Assembly: GCA_964391325.1 (NCBI GenBank)
Contig: CAYMJM010000003.1
Location: 11,542-75,541 of the forward strand
Reading direction: 5' to 3'
Source of the DNA: CAYMJM01 sp964391325
Lineage (GTDB): Bacteria; Patescibacteriota; Dojkabacteria; B142; JAFGMG01
Length of the DNA: 64,000 nucleotides
Each line of letters begins with the position of its first letter. The first letter of the stretch is position 1. The notes below the pieces were generated by a model, which saw only the letters and a list, made by a program, of their open reading frames with translations, searched no databases and was not told where the DNA came from. Below are positions 25,771 through 34,889 of this stretch, in pieces. The position numbers were made by a program, and so were the translations under genes.

Positions 25771-27447
25771 ATGTCATATAATAAGAAAGAAAAAGTAAGA
25801 ATAATACCGCTTGGTGGAGTTGAGCAAATCGGAGCAAATTGTACCCTTATCGAGTATGAGAATCAAATTGTCATAATTGATGTTGGATTGGGTTTTCCTT
25901 CTTCCCAGATACTAGGTATTGATTATTTTATTCCTAATCTTGATTATTTAAAGAAAAATAAGCACAAAATTGAAGGTGTTGTGATCACACATGGTCATTT
26001 GGATCACATTGGCGGGCTCTCTCATTTTATTGAGGCGCTAGATTTCCCCGAAGTTTATGCCTCCAGATTCGCACTTGAGCTAATCAAGGTTAAATTAAAA
26101 GAAAAAAAATTGTTGGATAAGGCAAGACTGCGGGAGGTCTCTCCCGATTCCAAATTGCAGTCCAAAGCTATTACGATAGAGTTCTTTAGAGTAAACCACT
26201 CGATCCCGGAGTCTATGGGAGTTTTAGTTAGAACTCCAGCCGGTAATATAGTGCATACAGGAGATTTCAAATTTGATAATTCTCCTGTCAACGAGCCAGT
26301 AGCTGATTATGGTAAATTAGCCAAGATTGGTAATGAAGGGGTACTTGCTTTACTGTCTGATTCAACAAACTCTTTTAAGGCTGGCCACTCAACATCTGAG
26401 ACTGAGGTTGCTGAAATACTGGAGAACGTTTGCGAAGATGCAAAAGGCAGAATTATTGTTGCAACTTTTTCCTCTCTTGTTACTAGATTATACCAATTAA
26501 TCCAGATAGCCCAAAAATTGAATAGGAAAATCTATATTTCAGGTAGAAGTATGGAGACAGCGATCAAGATTGCTAAACAGATTGGTTATATAAATGCATC
26601 TTCAGATTTGTTCATTAACCCCAAATCTGTTAAAAGATACAAAGAAGACAGAGTGATGGTGCTGGCTACTGGGGCACAGGGAGAAAGTATGGCTGCTCTC
26701 GCAAGAATGGGCAGAGGAGAACACAAGGATATCAAAATTCAAAAAGGAGACACAATAATTCTATCGGCTTCTGTAATCCCTGGGAATGATCTTGAGGTGC
26801 AAACTATGATTGATGCTCTGAGTAAAAAAGGCGCCATAGTTTTTCATAAGGATATAATGGATTTGCATAGTTCCGGACATGGATTTAAAGAAGATCAGAA
26901 ATTAATGATTAATTTAGTTAGACCGAAATACTTCATTCCTATTCATGGATACCAGTCTTTTCTCTTTGAGCATGGTAGAACAGCACAGGAGCTAGGCATA
27001 AAAAAACAGCATGTTATTTTATCTGAGAATGGAGATATTATTGAAATAGACCGTTCTAGCTGGGACAAGGTTGGTAGAATTAAAGCAACTCCACTGCTAG
27101 TATCAGGATTAGGCGTCGGCGATATAGGAGCCAGCGTTTTGTCAGATCGAGAACAGCTAGCAAATTATGGCATTGTTTTCGTTGTGATGGTAGTGGACAA
27201 GAAAACTAAAAAACTATTAAACAGGCCGGATATTATTTCTCGTGGGTTCGTGTATGTGAAGCATAATTTTGATTTGATTGACTCCATATCAGATAAAGTA
27301 CAAGCAATTTACAACCAGGAGATTACAAAAGCCAGTGACCTCAAGAGTGTTAAACAAAAAATTCAGGCAGAAATTAGAAGGTTATTATATAAAGAAACAG
27401 AGAGAGAGCCCATGATATTAGTTAGTTTTCAGGAAATTGGTGTATAA
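25771..27447 (+). CDS. rnj: Ribonuclease J
   Basis: 558 residues, the standard length. The metallo-beta-lactamase core has HGHLDHIGG near residue 73, a beta-CASP insertion (~200-360), HSSGHG (~366-371), which carries a metal-binding His of the MBL core, and a C-terminal RNase J domain. It acts as 5'-3' exoribonuclease and endonuclease in mRNA decay and rRNA maturation. It has its own promoter. Confidence 0.95.
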   Translation: MSYNKKEKVRIIPLGGVEQIGANCTLIEYENQIVIIDVGLGFPSSQILGIDYFIPNLDYLKKNKHKIEGVVITHGHLDHIGGLSHFIEALDFPEVYASRFALELIKVKLKEKKLLDKARLREVSPDSKLQSKAITIEFFRVNHSIPESMGVLVRTPAGNIVHTGDFKFDNSPVNEPVADYGKLAKIGNEGVLALLSDSTNSFKAGHSTSETEVAEILENVCEDAKGRIIVATFSSLVTRLYQLIQIAQKLNRKIYISGRSMETAIKIAKQIGYINASSDLFINPKSVKRYKEDRVMVLATGAQGESMAALARMGRGEHKDIKIQKGDTIILSASVIPGNDLEVQTMIDALSKKGAIVFHKDIMDLHSSGHGFKEDQKLMINLVRPKYFIPIHGYQSFLFEHGRTAQELGIKKQHVILSENGDIIEIDRSSWDKVGRIKATPLLVSGLGVGDIGASVLSDREQLANYGIVFVVMVVDKKTKKLLNRPDIISRGFVYVKHNFDLIDSISDKVQAIYNQEITKASDLKSVKQKIQAEIRRLLYKETEREPMILVSFQEIGV

Positions 27448-27523
27448 ATATACATTAAGATGGATTTTTGTATATTTATAGAATATAATTCTATTAACCT
27501 TCAAGCTATTACAATAAAACAAT

Positions 27524-28126
27524 ATGGGTGATGAGCAAATTGGTCTCCAGATAAAAAAAGCGCGTATGGAAAAAGGACTTTCTCAAGAGGATCTGGGAGA
27601 GAAGCTAAGTGTTACATGGGAGATGATAAGTCGTTATGAGAATGGGAGAAGCAGCGCAAGAAAATATCTAGTGCAACTGTCAGAAATTTTAGAAAAACCA
27701 ATTAGTTATTTTTTTGGAGTTCAGGAGTCACTTAGTACAAATATTGTAGAACAAATTGTAAAATCTCTGAAAGAGAACGATATAGGCTTACAGCAAGGAT
27801 ATATTAATAAAGTTCCTCTAGTGGATGATATGTCCATTTTGGGTTTCGCAAAAAGTCTGAAATTCACCCGACAGGTCTATACAGCCCCTGATTGGATAAT
27901 TGAAAAATATAAGGATATTTTTGCCTTGAGACTGGCAAGTACTGCTTACGAAGGAATTGAAGTTGGTGAAGGGGATATTGGCTTTTTTTCTCCAGGAATA
28001 GAGTCTCAAGCAGATGATATTGTTTTGGTAGAGGATATTTCTTTTTATAAACTTAGAAAGTTCTCACCAGAAGAAAAGAATTCTGTTGTTGCTGTTTTAA
28101 TAATGCAAGAGAAGCGCTATAGATAA
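27524..28126 (+). CDS. XRE-type regulator with a degenerate S24/LexA-like C-terminal domain
   Basis: 200 residues. The N-terminal helix-turn-helix (GLSQEDLGEKLSVTWEMISRYENGRS, residues ~17-42) is a textbook XRE domain. The C-terminal ~90 residues follow the LexA/CI peptidase pattern (ALRLAS..., GEGDIGFFSPG, DDIVLVEDISFYKLRKF). The usual G-D-S-M catalytic segment reads A-S-T-A, so the nucleophilic Ser appears absent, although a Lys is at the expected place. It is therefore probably a non-cleaving regulator. It ends 1 bp into the open frame of the pyruvate kinase gene. Confidence 0.75.
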   Translation: MGDEQIGLQIKKARMEKGLSQEDLGEKLSVTWEMISRYENGRSSARKYLVQLSEILEKPISYFFGVQESLSTNIVEQIVKSLKENDIGLQQGYINKVPLVDDMSILGFAKSLKFTRQVYTAPDWIIEKYKDIFALRLASTAYEGIEVGEGDIGFFSPGIESQADDIVLVEDISFYKLRKFSPEEKNSVVAVLIMQEKRYR

Positions 28127-28182
28127 TGTTGTGCTTTCTTGATAGAATCAGCCAAGTACATTACTTTTGTCTATCATATATT

Positions 28183-29574
28183 ATGCCGAGAACCAAAATT
28201 TTATGTACCCTAGGACCTTCCAGTTGGGACAGACCGGTCCTTCAAGAGATGATTGAGAATGGAATGACTATAGCCCGAATCAATGGAGCATACGCAGATA
28301 TAGAAGAGTTGCAACGGGTAGCCAAGCTGGTTAGATCTATCTCCAAAGAGGTTGCTTTGATGCTGGACATTAAAGGGGCACAGGTACGTTTAAACAAATT
28401 TGAAGAATCTATTACGGTACAACCAGGTGATGAGATTATAATAGGAAGTTCTGCAGAAGATACGATGTACCCAATTACCTATCCAGAACTCTATCGGGAC
28501 TTGGAAAAAGGCCACATTTTATTGATAGATGATGGTAGAGTTAAACTTGAGGTAGTCAAGATCCAGGATGCAAAGATAAAGGCTAAGGTAATATATGGAA
28601 AAAAGATTCTTCCTGGCAAAACAATTAGTACTCCAGGCATACCATTATCCAATCCTCCTATAACTAAACGGGATATTGAGCAGATAAAATTTGCTGTGAA
28701 AGATAATTGGGATTATATTGCTGCCTCTTTTGTGAGAAATAAAGATGATATCCTTCAGGTTAAAAAGCATGCTAAGGATTCTCTTATTAAGGTTATGGCT
28801 AAAATAGAAGATGAGCAAGGTGTTAAGAATATTGAGGAAATAATCGACGTATCAAATGGAATAATTATAGCAAGAGGAGATCTGGGAGTAGAAATGCCAT
28901 ATGAAAAAATTCCTGCTCTTCAAAAACACATAACCACCAGATGTTTGCTCAAAGCAAAGCCGGCGATTGTTGCGACGCATATGCTTGAATCAATGCTTGA
29001 GAACCCAAATCCAACAAGGGCTGAAATTAATGACGTCGCAAATGCGGTCTTTGATGGTTGCGATGTTGTTTGGCTGAGCGCTGAAACCACTACGGGAAAG
29101 TATCCAGTTGAGGCCGTGAAAACTTTGGCAAGAATAAGTTTAGAATCTGAAAAATATGTAGTTCCTGAAATTCTTTACGGAGAGCCAGAAGATATTAATC
29201 CTATTACTGTAGCGCTAGCAAGGGGAGTTATTGATATATGTGAGGGCCTTCCAATTGATAAAATAATAGTAGCTACTGGAACCGGAAAAACAGCCAGAGT
29301 GATTTCTAGTTTTAAGCCAAAGCAACCTATTATTGCTCTTACCTCAAATGACATATATCAGAGACAGCTCCAAGCTACCTGGGGAGTTATACCTAGAGTA
29401 CTGTTTACTGAGGATGTTAGTAGGGATAAAGGTATAAAGAAAATAGCTAAAAAAATTATTTCAGAAGGTTTGGTCAAAAAAGATGATTTAATACTGGTCA
29501 TAAGAGGAACTACGCCAATAACAAAAAGGACCAACTCTCTCGAAGTGGGTTTAGCTAAGGAATTCCTTAAGTAA
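28183..29574 (+). CDS. pyk: Pyruvate kinase, divergent cation site
   Basis: 463 residues from the ATG at 28183. Catalytic residues are present: Arg in ARIN (~28), Lys and Glu in AKIEDEQG (~205), Asp in IARGDLGVE (~228), Thr in ATHMLES (~266). The segment normally reading R-x-N-F-S-H-G is RINGAYAD, and the D-T-K-G-P-E segment is DIKGAQ, so residues that bind K+ and set K+ dependence (Ser, Thr, Glu) are changed. The C-terminal PK-C domain is present. It converts PEP and ADP to pyruvate and ATP. Confidence 0.85.
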   Translation: MPRTKILCTLGPSSWDRPVLQEMIENGMTIARINGAYADIEELQRVAKLVRSISKEVALMLDIKGAQVRLNKFEESITVQPGDEIIIGSSAEDTMYPITYPELYRDLEKGHILLIDDGRVKLEVVKIQDAKIKAKVIYGKKILPGKTISTPGIPLSNPPITKRDIEQIKFAVKDNWDYIAASFVRNKDDILQVKKHAKDSLIKVMAKIEDEQGVKNIEEIIDVSNGIIIARGDLGVEMPYEKIPALQKHITTRCLLKAKPAIVATHMLESMLENPNPTRAEINDVANAVFDGCDVVWLSAETTTGKYPVEAVKTLARISLESEKYVVPEILYGEPEDINPITVALARGVIDICEGLPIDKIIVATGTGKTARVISSFKPKQPIIALTSNDIYQRQLQATWGVIPRVLFTEDVSRDKGIKKIAKKIISEGLVKKDDLILVIRGTTPITKRTNSLEVGLAKEFLK

Positions 29575-29597
29575 ATCTGAATTATAAAGATAAAATT

Positions 29598-29621
29598 AAA
29601 GCCCTCTTTCAGGAGGGCTTT
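29598..29621. terminator. Bidirectional Rho-independent terminator
   Basis: AAAGCCCTC, 6-base loop, GAGGGCTTT: 9-bp stem flanked by A and T runs on both sides. It lies between the convergent pyk and acidic-protein genes and can serve both. Confidence 0.8.
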
Positions 29622-29645
29622 CTGTTGCAGTTTGAGAATATAGGT

Positions 29646-30056
29646 TTATCCTAGAAGAACAAATAATAGTACTCCTATTAGGACTAATAGAGCTATGGTC
29701 AAACCTAGTAGCAAGAAAAGTCCTTTATTTGATGAAGAAGGTTCTTCTTCTGAGTGCTCTTCTAGTTCTGGTGTCTCCTCTAGTTCTGTTTGGGATAGGA
29801 TACCTTCAGGAGGAGTTTTGTGCGGCTGAGTTTCTACTTCAGCATCAGGTTCAATTTGAGTTTCATCTGTGTCTAAGTCTTGGGCTATATTTACTTCATC
29901 TGGATTGGTTTCTACTATTTTTTCACTTTGATCTGTTGTTTGGTCTGGGCTTAAGTCGATATTATCACTGGGCTCAGGATGAGTAGCCGTAGGCAATGGC
30001 TGTGGAGGATCCTGTATAGGATCGGATGGACTGCCTTGATTCTGTGGAGTTGCCAT
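29646..30056 (-). CDS. Acidic, low-complexity protein with a C-terminal membrane anchor
   Basis: 136 residues. The first ~108 are rich in Pro, Glu, Asp, Thr and Gln and look disordered. A single hydrophobic helix (about 111-135) ends the protein, so it is tail-anchored. No family is recognisable. It could be a scaffold or an extracellular spacer depending on topology, which I cannot decide. Confidence 0.6.
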   Translation of the reverse strand: MATPQNQGSPSDPIQDPPQPLPTATHPEPSDNIDLSPDQTTDQSEKIVETNPDEVNIAQDLDTDETQIEPDAEVETQPHKTPPEGILSQTELEETPELEEHSEEEPSSSNKGLFLLLGLTIALLVLIGVLLFVLLG

Positions 30057-30213
30057 ATACTTAATTTAATAATTTTATTGATTACAATATATATATTTTT
30101 TTACAACATTACAAGGTTGATAATTTAGTTGAGGATTTCACAAGCATCCCTGTTATGTTAAAATTGCATGTTTGAATGGTAGTATTGATTTTTCGAGTTT
30201 GAAAATCTAAAAT

Positions 30214-30285
30214 GGCGACGTAGCCAAGTAGTAAGGCAGCGGTCTGCAAAACCGCTATGCGCGGGTGCAATTCCCGCCGTCGCCT
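30214..30285 (+). tRNA. tRNA-Cys (anticodon GCA)
   Basis: Acceptor GGCGACG pairs with CGTCGCC. The anticodon loop CTGCAAA is closed by GCGGT/ACCGC, and the T arm is GCGGG-TGCAATT-CCCGC. The discriminator is U (T at 30285), the identity base for tRNA-Cys. No CCA is encoded. It lies 9 bp before tRNA-Leu. Confidence 0.93.
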
Positions 30286-30294
30286 TGTCGTTAT

Positions 30295-30379
30295 GCCGGG
30301 ATGGTGGAATGGTAGACACGCTGGACTTAAAATCCAGTGCCTTTAACCAGGCGTGCGGGTTCGAGTCCCGCTCCCGGCA
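30295..30379 (+). tRNA. tRNA-Leu (anticodon TAA)
   Basis: Class II tRNA. Acceptor GCCGGGA pairs with TCCCGGC, the anticodon loop CTTAAAA is closed by CTGGA/TCCAG, and a long variable arm TGCCTTTAACCAGGCG is present. The discriminator is A at 30379 and no CCA is encoded. The 3' end overlaps the tail of the antisense SpoU methylase reading frame. Confidence 0.93.
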
Positions 30380-30909
30380 CTTGATCTTCGTGTTTTATCT
30401 TTCAGCAAGTGGGATAAAGCGATACCAACAGATACTGCGACATTTAGACTAGAGCCTTTCCCGAGCATTGGGATAAAAACTGCTGAATCGCATTTATCGA
30501 GCACTTTAGGAGAGATGCCGTGAGCCTCGCTTCCTACGATTACAGCTAGCTTCTCTGGGACATCGTAACTATATATATTTTCCGACTTATCTGTAATCTC
30601 CAATGCTACCATGGTGTATCCTCTTTTCTTTAAAGAAGAAATAATTTCCAATGGATTTTGGTAATACTTCCAAATAATTCTATTTTCTTTTGACCTTGAT
30701 ACTTTTTTTAGTTCTTTACCAAAAGGTGGAGTTGTTGTTGCCCCTGTAAGATAAATAGCGTTAACTGCCATAGCATCAGCTACTCTAAATATCTGAGCCA
30801 CATTTTTCGCATATTGTAGGCTATCAAGGATAAGAACAATATTTTTCTTACTATGTACTGTATGCTGTCGCAGAAATCTTTTTAATTCTATTTTCCGTAA
30901 TTGTTTCAT
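30343..30909 (-). CDS. SpoU/TrmH-family RNA 2'-O-methyltransferase
   Basis: 188 residues with the SPOUT trefoil-knot motifs: NVAQIFRVADA (motif 1, ~35), IVGSEAHGIS (motif 2, ~124) and IPMLGKGSSLNVAVSVGIAL (motif 3, ~147). It methylates a ribose 2'-OH in tRNA or rRNA. The frame reads on into tRNA-Leu antisense sequence, so the last ~13 residues are a translation of the complement of that tRNA gene; the functional domain ends before it. Confidence 0.85.
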   Translation of the reverse strand: MKQLRKIELKRFLRQHTVHSKKNIVLILDSLQYAKNVAQIFRVADAMAVNAIYLTGATTTPPFGKELKKVSRSKENRIIWKYYQNPLEIISSLKKRGYTMVALEITDKSENIYSYDVPEKLAVIVGSEAHGISPKVLDKCDSAVFIPMLGKGSSLNVAVSVGIALSHLLKDKTRRSSAGSGTRTRTPG

Positions 30910-30999
30910 AAATGGATTTTTAATTTTAATGCTTGTATTATAGTATAAGTAACTGATATTCTTAAAAGTCTATATTAATTAGCATTATTAAAACTGTCT

Positions 31000-32556
31000 A
31001 TGGCCGAGTTCTATAAATATCCTAAACCAATTGTATTAGTAGTGCTTGACGGGGTAGGAGTGGCACCCCCGGGCCCCGGGAATGCGGTTACACTTGCAAA
31101 TACTCCAATTCTTGATAGTCTGTGGCCGAAGTATCCTCATGCCTATCTTCAAGCAGCTGGCAGAGCAGTAGGATTACCTGATGGCGCAGATGGAAATAGC
31201 GAGGTTGGTCATATGACATTAGGTACAGGCAAAGTTCTTTTTCAGGATTTACCCAGAATTGAAAATAAGATAAAAAGTGGAGAGTTTATACGCAATGAGG
31301 AATTAAACAATGCAGTTAAACATGTGAAGAAAAATAAATCAAGTCTTCATGTAATGGGACTGCTAGGAGATGGGTTGGTGCATTCAAGCAAGAAGCATTT
31401 GTATGAGCTAATTAAGTTGATTGAGCAGTCCGATGTTGATCCAAATAAAGTTTATTTCCATATGTTCCTAGATGGACGCGACTCCTCTCCGAAAGCTGGG
31501 GTCAAATTGGTGCAAGAACTTCAAGAAGAGTTGGAGCGTAAGAAAATAGGACAAGTTGCCAGTATCATAGGACGGTACTATGCAATGGATAGAGATTTAA
31601 GATGGGAGAGGGTAAAGAAAGCGTATGATTTGATTACAAGAGGAATTGGAGAAGAATCTAAAAATATATTAAAAACACTACAGGATGCTTATAAAAAAGA
31701 CCTGACAGATGAATATATGACAGAGTTTGTAATTCCTGACTATGAAGGCAAGAAAGCACGTGTAGGTACAGGAGATGGCCTGATTTTCTTTAATTTCAGA
31801 CCTGACCGCGCGCTACAGATTACTAAAGCATTTGAAGATGAAAAATTCACAGGTTTTAACAGAGAGTTGATAAAAGACTTATATTTTGTAGGCTTTACTG
31901 ATTACAAGCAGGGATTTCCTAAGAAAATTGCATTCCCTCAGGAGAAAGTTACAGATTCTCTGGGAAAAGTTTTAAGCGAAAATCAATTAACTCAATTAAG
32001 GATAGCAGAATCAGAAAAGTTTCCACATGTTACCTATTTTTTTGACGGTGGAAAAAAAATTGTTTACGAAGGTGAAGAGCAAATTGAGGTTCCTTCTCCC
32101 AAAGATGTCGCAACCTATGATCAAGCTCCGAGGATGAGTACTGATAAGCTAATTGAAGTCTTTACTTCAAAAATGGAGAAAGAAAAGTTTGACTTCGCAC
32201 TAATTAATGTTGCAGCTCCTGATATGGTAGCGCATACTGGGGTCTTAGATGCTGCCGTTAAGGCTATGGAGGCGGCAGATGAGGCAGTTGGAAAGATTTT
32301 GGAATATGTACTAGGACAGGATGGAGTTGTTCTTATCACGGCTGATCATGGTAATTGTGAAGAATTAGTAAATATTAGGACCGGTGAGGTGGATACCAAA
32401 CACTCAACTAATCACGTTCCTTTCGTTGCAGTGAAAAGAGACTTTACTCCTCAGGAACTACAATTAGGAATTCTGGCTGATATTGCTCCGACTATTTTGT
32501 ATTTGTTTGGTATAGAAAAGCCTGATGAAATGACCGGAAGAAATCTGCTAGTCTAG
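31000..32556 (+). CDS. gpmI: 2,3-bisphosphoglycerate-independent phosphoglycerate mutase
   Basis: 518 residues, the normal length. The alkaline-phosphatase-type domain has VLDGVG near residue 14, the catalytic Ser in DGNSEVGHM (~66) and the C-terminal metal site ITADHGNCEELV with KHSTNHVPF (~445-475). The iPGM-N domain is inserted between them. It interconverts 3- and 2-phosphoglycerate with Mn and, with pyruvate kinase nearby, forms the lower glycolytic end. Confidence 0.95.
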   Translation: MAEFYKYPKPIVLVVLDGVGVAPPGPGNAVTLANTPILDSLWPKYPHAYLQAAGRAVGLPDGADGNSEVGHMTLGTGKVLFQDLPRIENKIKSGEFIRNEELNNAVKHVKKNKSSLHVMGLLGDGLVHSSKKHLYELIKLIEQSDVDPNKVYFHMFLDGRDSSPKAGVKLVQELQEELERKKIGQVASIIGRYYAMDRDLRWERVKKAYDLITRGIGEESKNILKTLQDAYKKDLTDEYMTEFVIPDYEGKKARVGTGDGLIFFNFRPDRALQITKAFEDEKFTGFNRELIKDLYFVGFTDYKQGFPKKIAFPQEKVTDSLGKVLSENQLTQLRIAESEKFPHVTYFFDGGKKIVYEGEEQIEVPSPKDVATYDQAPRMSTDKLIEVFTSKMEKEKFDFALINVAAPDMVAHTGVLDAAVKAMEAADEAVGKILEYVLGQDGVVLITADHGNCEELVNIRTGEVDTKHSTNHVPFVAVKRDFTPQELQLGILADIAPTILYLFGIEKPDEMTGRNLLV

Positions 32557-32616
32557 CTTTCTTGACCAAATCAATAGACTAGTATAGTCTGTAATTAGCA
32601 ATATTAAATAACTAGA

Positions 32617-33165
32617 ATGAAACTGTTCTTTAGTTTTTTAACAGATTCAGTGTATGTTGTATTTTTCTTCTTGATAATTTTGGCTGCTTTCATGGCGACT
32701 TACGCATTGTCTCCAATTAAGTTCGAAGATTCAATCCTGGGGAAAACAAACCAGCCGATGGGAGTACTAGGTGACGTAGATGTTCATCGAATTGAATACG
32801 TAGAGCTTTACGAAGAGCATAATTATTTCTCAATTGATAGTAACATAGTAGGGAACAATTATTATGCTGATTTTAAGATCGGTCCTTACACAGCTGGAGA
32901 ATTGGAAAAGCCTATCGTGAATATTAAAAATACATCAGCAGCGGGAGCAAACGTAAAAGTTAGTCTAAAGGCTGCGATATCGGCGGTAGAAGGTCTACAG
33001 ATGGGATTACGAGTCGGAGATGAGAAGGTTTCTATGCAGAAAGGAGTATTTGAAAGAGAAATATTTCTTACGGGAAATACAGAGAAGGAAGTATCTTTTT
33101 ATACTAATACTTCCAGTGATATAAATTATCCCCTCAGTTTATATCTAGAAATAACACAATTGTAA
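32617..33165 (+). CDS. Hypothetical single-helix membrane/secreted protein
   Basis: 182 residues with one N-terminal hydrophobic helix (about 9-31). The remaining ~150 residues would be outside the cell and are rich in Val, Asn, Ser and Thr, as in beta-sandwich domains. No family is recognised. It lies 60 bp downstream of gpmI, with a short palindrome AGACTA-GTA-TAGTCT just before it. Confidence 0.55.
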   Translation: MKLFFSFLTDSVYVVFFFLIILAAFMATYALSPIKFEDSILGKTNQPMGVLGDVDVHRIEYVELYEEHNYFSIDSNIVGNNYYADFKIGPYTAGELEKPIVNIKNTSAAGANVKVSLKAAISAVEGLQMGLRVGDEKVSMQKGVFEREIFLTGNTEKEVSFYTNTSSDINYPLSLYLEITQL

Positions 33166-33266
33166 GCATTCACCACTTCTTGCAAAGAGTCGTTTTTTAT
33201 CATAGTATCATATAGGGATCAACTTTCATTTCCTACCTCCACCAGATTAATTATTAATAAATCAAA

Positions 33267-34286
33267 ATGTCACACATAGGGGCAGAAGAGGGTAGTGCTG
33301 GCCAAAGTAGACACTTAATTCCTGGGAGTGAAGTACTCCAAGAGAGCGGTATCAATGAATTTTATGCTGTCCCTGGGCTGGAGGATGTAGATCCATTACT
33401 CAATACTTATGCTAAGGCAGTTGCTGAAAGAATTTTTACATTATCTTTAGAGAATGGCAGGGTCCCCCAACTAATAATCCCACTAAATGGAGGTATTTTA
33501 CCCGCTGTGCATGTTGTCACAGAACTAGCAGCGAGAAGTCAGGAGGATAAAAGTTGGATGGCAATCTACGATGCATATACAAGGGCAGGCTTAGACGGTG
33601 GCTTATTTAATGTTATTTTTGCTGCAAAGCGTCCTGATGACGCCTATAGTAGAAACCAGCCATATATACTGGGTAGAGAAGTTATTGGAGAAAGAAATTT
33701 TATTATATTAGACGATATTGCTGATGAGTTAAAGGCTTATGCTGGACTCATTGCAGGGATTAATAACTTGCCATCTCATCTGCCTGAGGATGTATTTAGT
33801 CCAGTAAATCAGGGTTACGCAAATATTGAAATGTTTGCTATTACAAGAAAGGCTTCTACCGCACAAGCACCTGGTTACTCTGAAAGGGTGGTAACTATGC
33901 ATACAATACCAAATGTTGAAGGAGGAGGACCTCCTTGGATCAGGGCTGGTGTTGGAATGAACTCAGGTGACGCGCGAGAACCGGATCTTACAGCAAGACA
34001 GAGATTGTCTAGAGTGTGTTATTATAGGGAAGGTGAAGATCAGGTGCGGGCTCAGCAGTATGTGGATCAAGAATTTGAATTCGCAATGCTATGTAATCCA
34101 GATAATCTTTGTAGAATCGCCTCGGACCCAAGGGCTACCGTGGTTGGACCAGAGGGAAAAAACATGGGTTTAATTCAATTGCTAACTGAGGTTGAAGTAC
34201 TAAGATGTTCAGGTAGCTCAGGGGTAAACCGACAGCTTGGGCTGGCTCAACAGTATTTCGGAGGTGTCTTACATAATTCACGGTAA
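33267..34286 (+). CDS. Hypothetical protein with a phosphoribosyltransferase-like N-terminal half
   Basis: 339 residues. The segments PLNGGILPAVHVV (~73-85) and FIILDDIADELKAYAG (~146-161) look like the PPi loop and the PRPP-binding DD motif of type I PRTases, with a degenerate loop after the DD pair. The ~150 C-terminal residues match nothing I know. The protein is soluble and lacks a signal. Substrate unknown, and the PRTase assignment is only motif-level. Confidence 0.5.
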   Translation: MSHIGAEEGSAGQSRHLIPGSEVLQESGINEFYAVPGLEDVDPLLNTYAKAVAERIFTLSLENGRVPQLIIPLNGGILPAVHVVTELAARSQEDKSWMAIYDAYTRAGLDGGLFNVIFAAKRPDDAYSRNQPYILGREVIGERNFIILDDIADELKAYAGLIAGINNLPSHLPEDVFSPVNQGYANIEMFAITRKASTAQAPGYSERVVTMHTIPNVEGGGPPWIRAGVGMNSGDAREPDLTARQRLSRVCYYREGEDQVRAQQYVDQEFEFAMLCNPDNLCRIASDPRATVVGPEGKNMGLIQLLTEVEVLRCSGSSGVNRQLGLAQQYFGGVLHNSR

Positions 34287-34425
34287 AAATATAGTAGTAG
34301 AGTTCAGAAGAGCGGGGTTTCCAGCATCACGCAGGTAGAACCTTTTGATTAATAATATATTTACTGGAGTGAGATAGAAAATGTTTTGTGTTAGAATAGG
34401 TTAATTTAATTGTTATTGTAAATTT

Positions 34426-34881
34426 ATGTCAATTTTTGGTGATCTAAATGAAGCGCAGGTAATAGGTAATATGACCCAAGATATAGAAGTGCGTTATACT
34501 ACGAATGGCAGTGCAGTTGCAAATTTTTCTGTTGCGACAAATAGAAGTTTTCGGAGGCAGGGGAGTGATGAGTGGCAAGAAGAAGTAGCTTTCCATAATA
34601 TTGTTGTCTGGGGGAGCGATGCAGAATCATTGAGCCAAAGAGCCAAAAAAGGAACACGAATATACATTAAAGGACGGTTGCAGACACGATCCTGGGAAGA
34701 TCAAGATGGCAAAAAAAACTACAGGACAGAAATTATCGCAGAAAAGATTATCTTACTTGATAGATATGAAAGGGGCGCTCAGGAGTCTGCTAGTCCAACT
34801 TCCAAACAGGTCTCTTCTGAACAAAAGGCAAGTGAGTCCACTTCTTCAGACGAGATTGACCCAGATGACTTACCATTTTAA
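34426..34881 (+). CDS. ssb: Single-stranded DNA-binding protein
   Basis: 151 residues. The OB fold starts with NEAQVIGNMTQDIEVRYT and contains FHNIVVWG and GRLQTRSWEDQDGKK. The C-terminal acidic tip DEIDPDDLPF is the protein-interaction tail of bacterial SSB. It lies 8 bp before the MazG-like gene. This is the canonical SSB; a second, tail-less copy is at 53493. Confidence 0.93.
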   Translation: MSIFGDLNEAQVIGNMTQDIEVRYTTNGSAVANFSVATNRSFRRQGSDEWQEEVAFHNIVVWGSDAESLSQRAKKGTRIYIKGRLQTRSWEDQDGKKNYRTEIIAEKIILLDRYERGAQESASPTSKQVSSEQKASESTSSDEIDPDDLPF

Positions 34882-34889
34882 AAGTTAAT

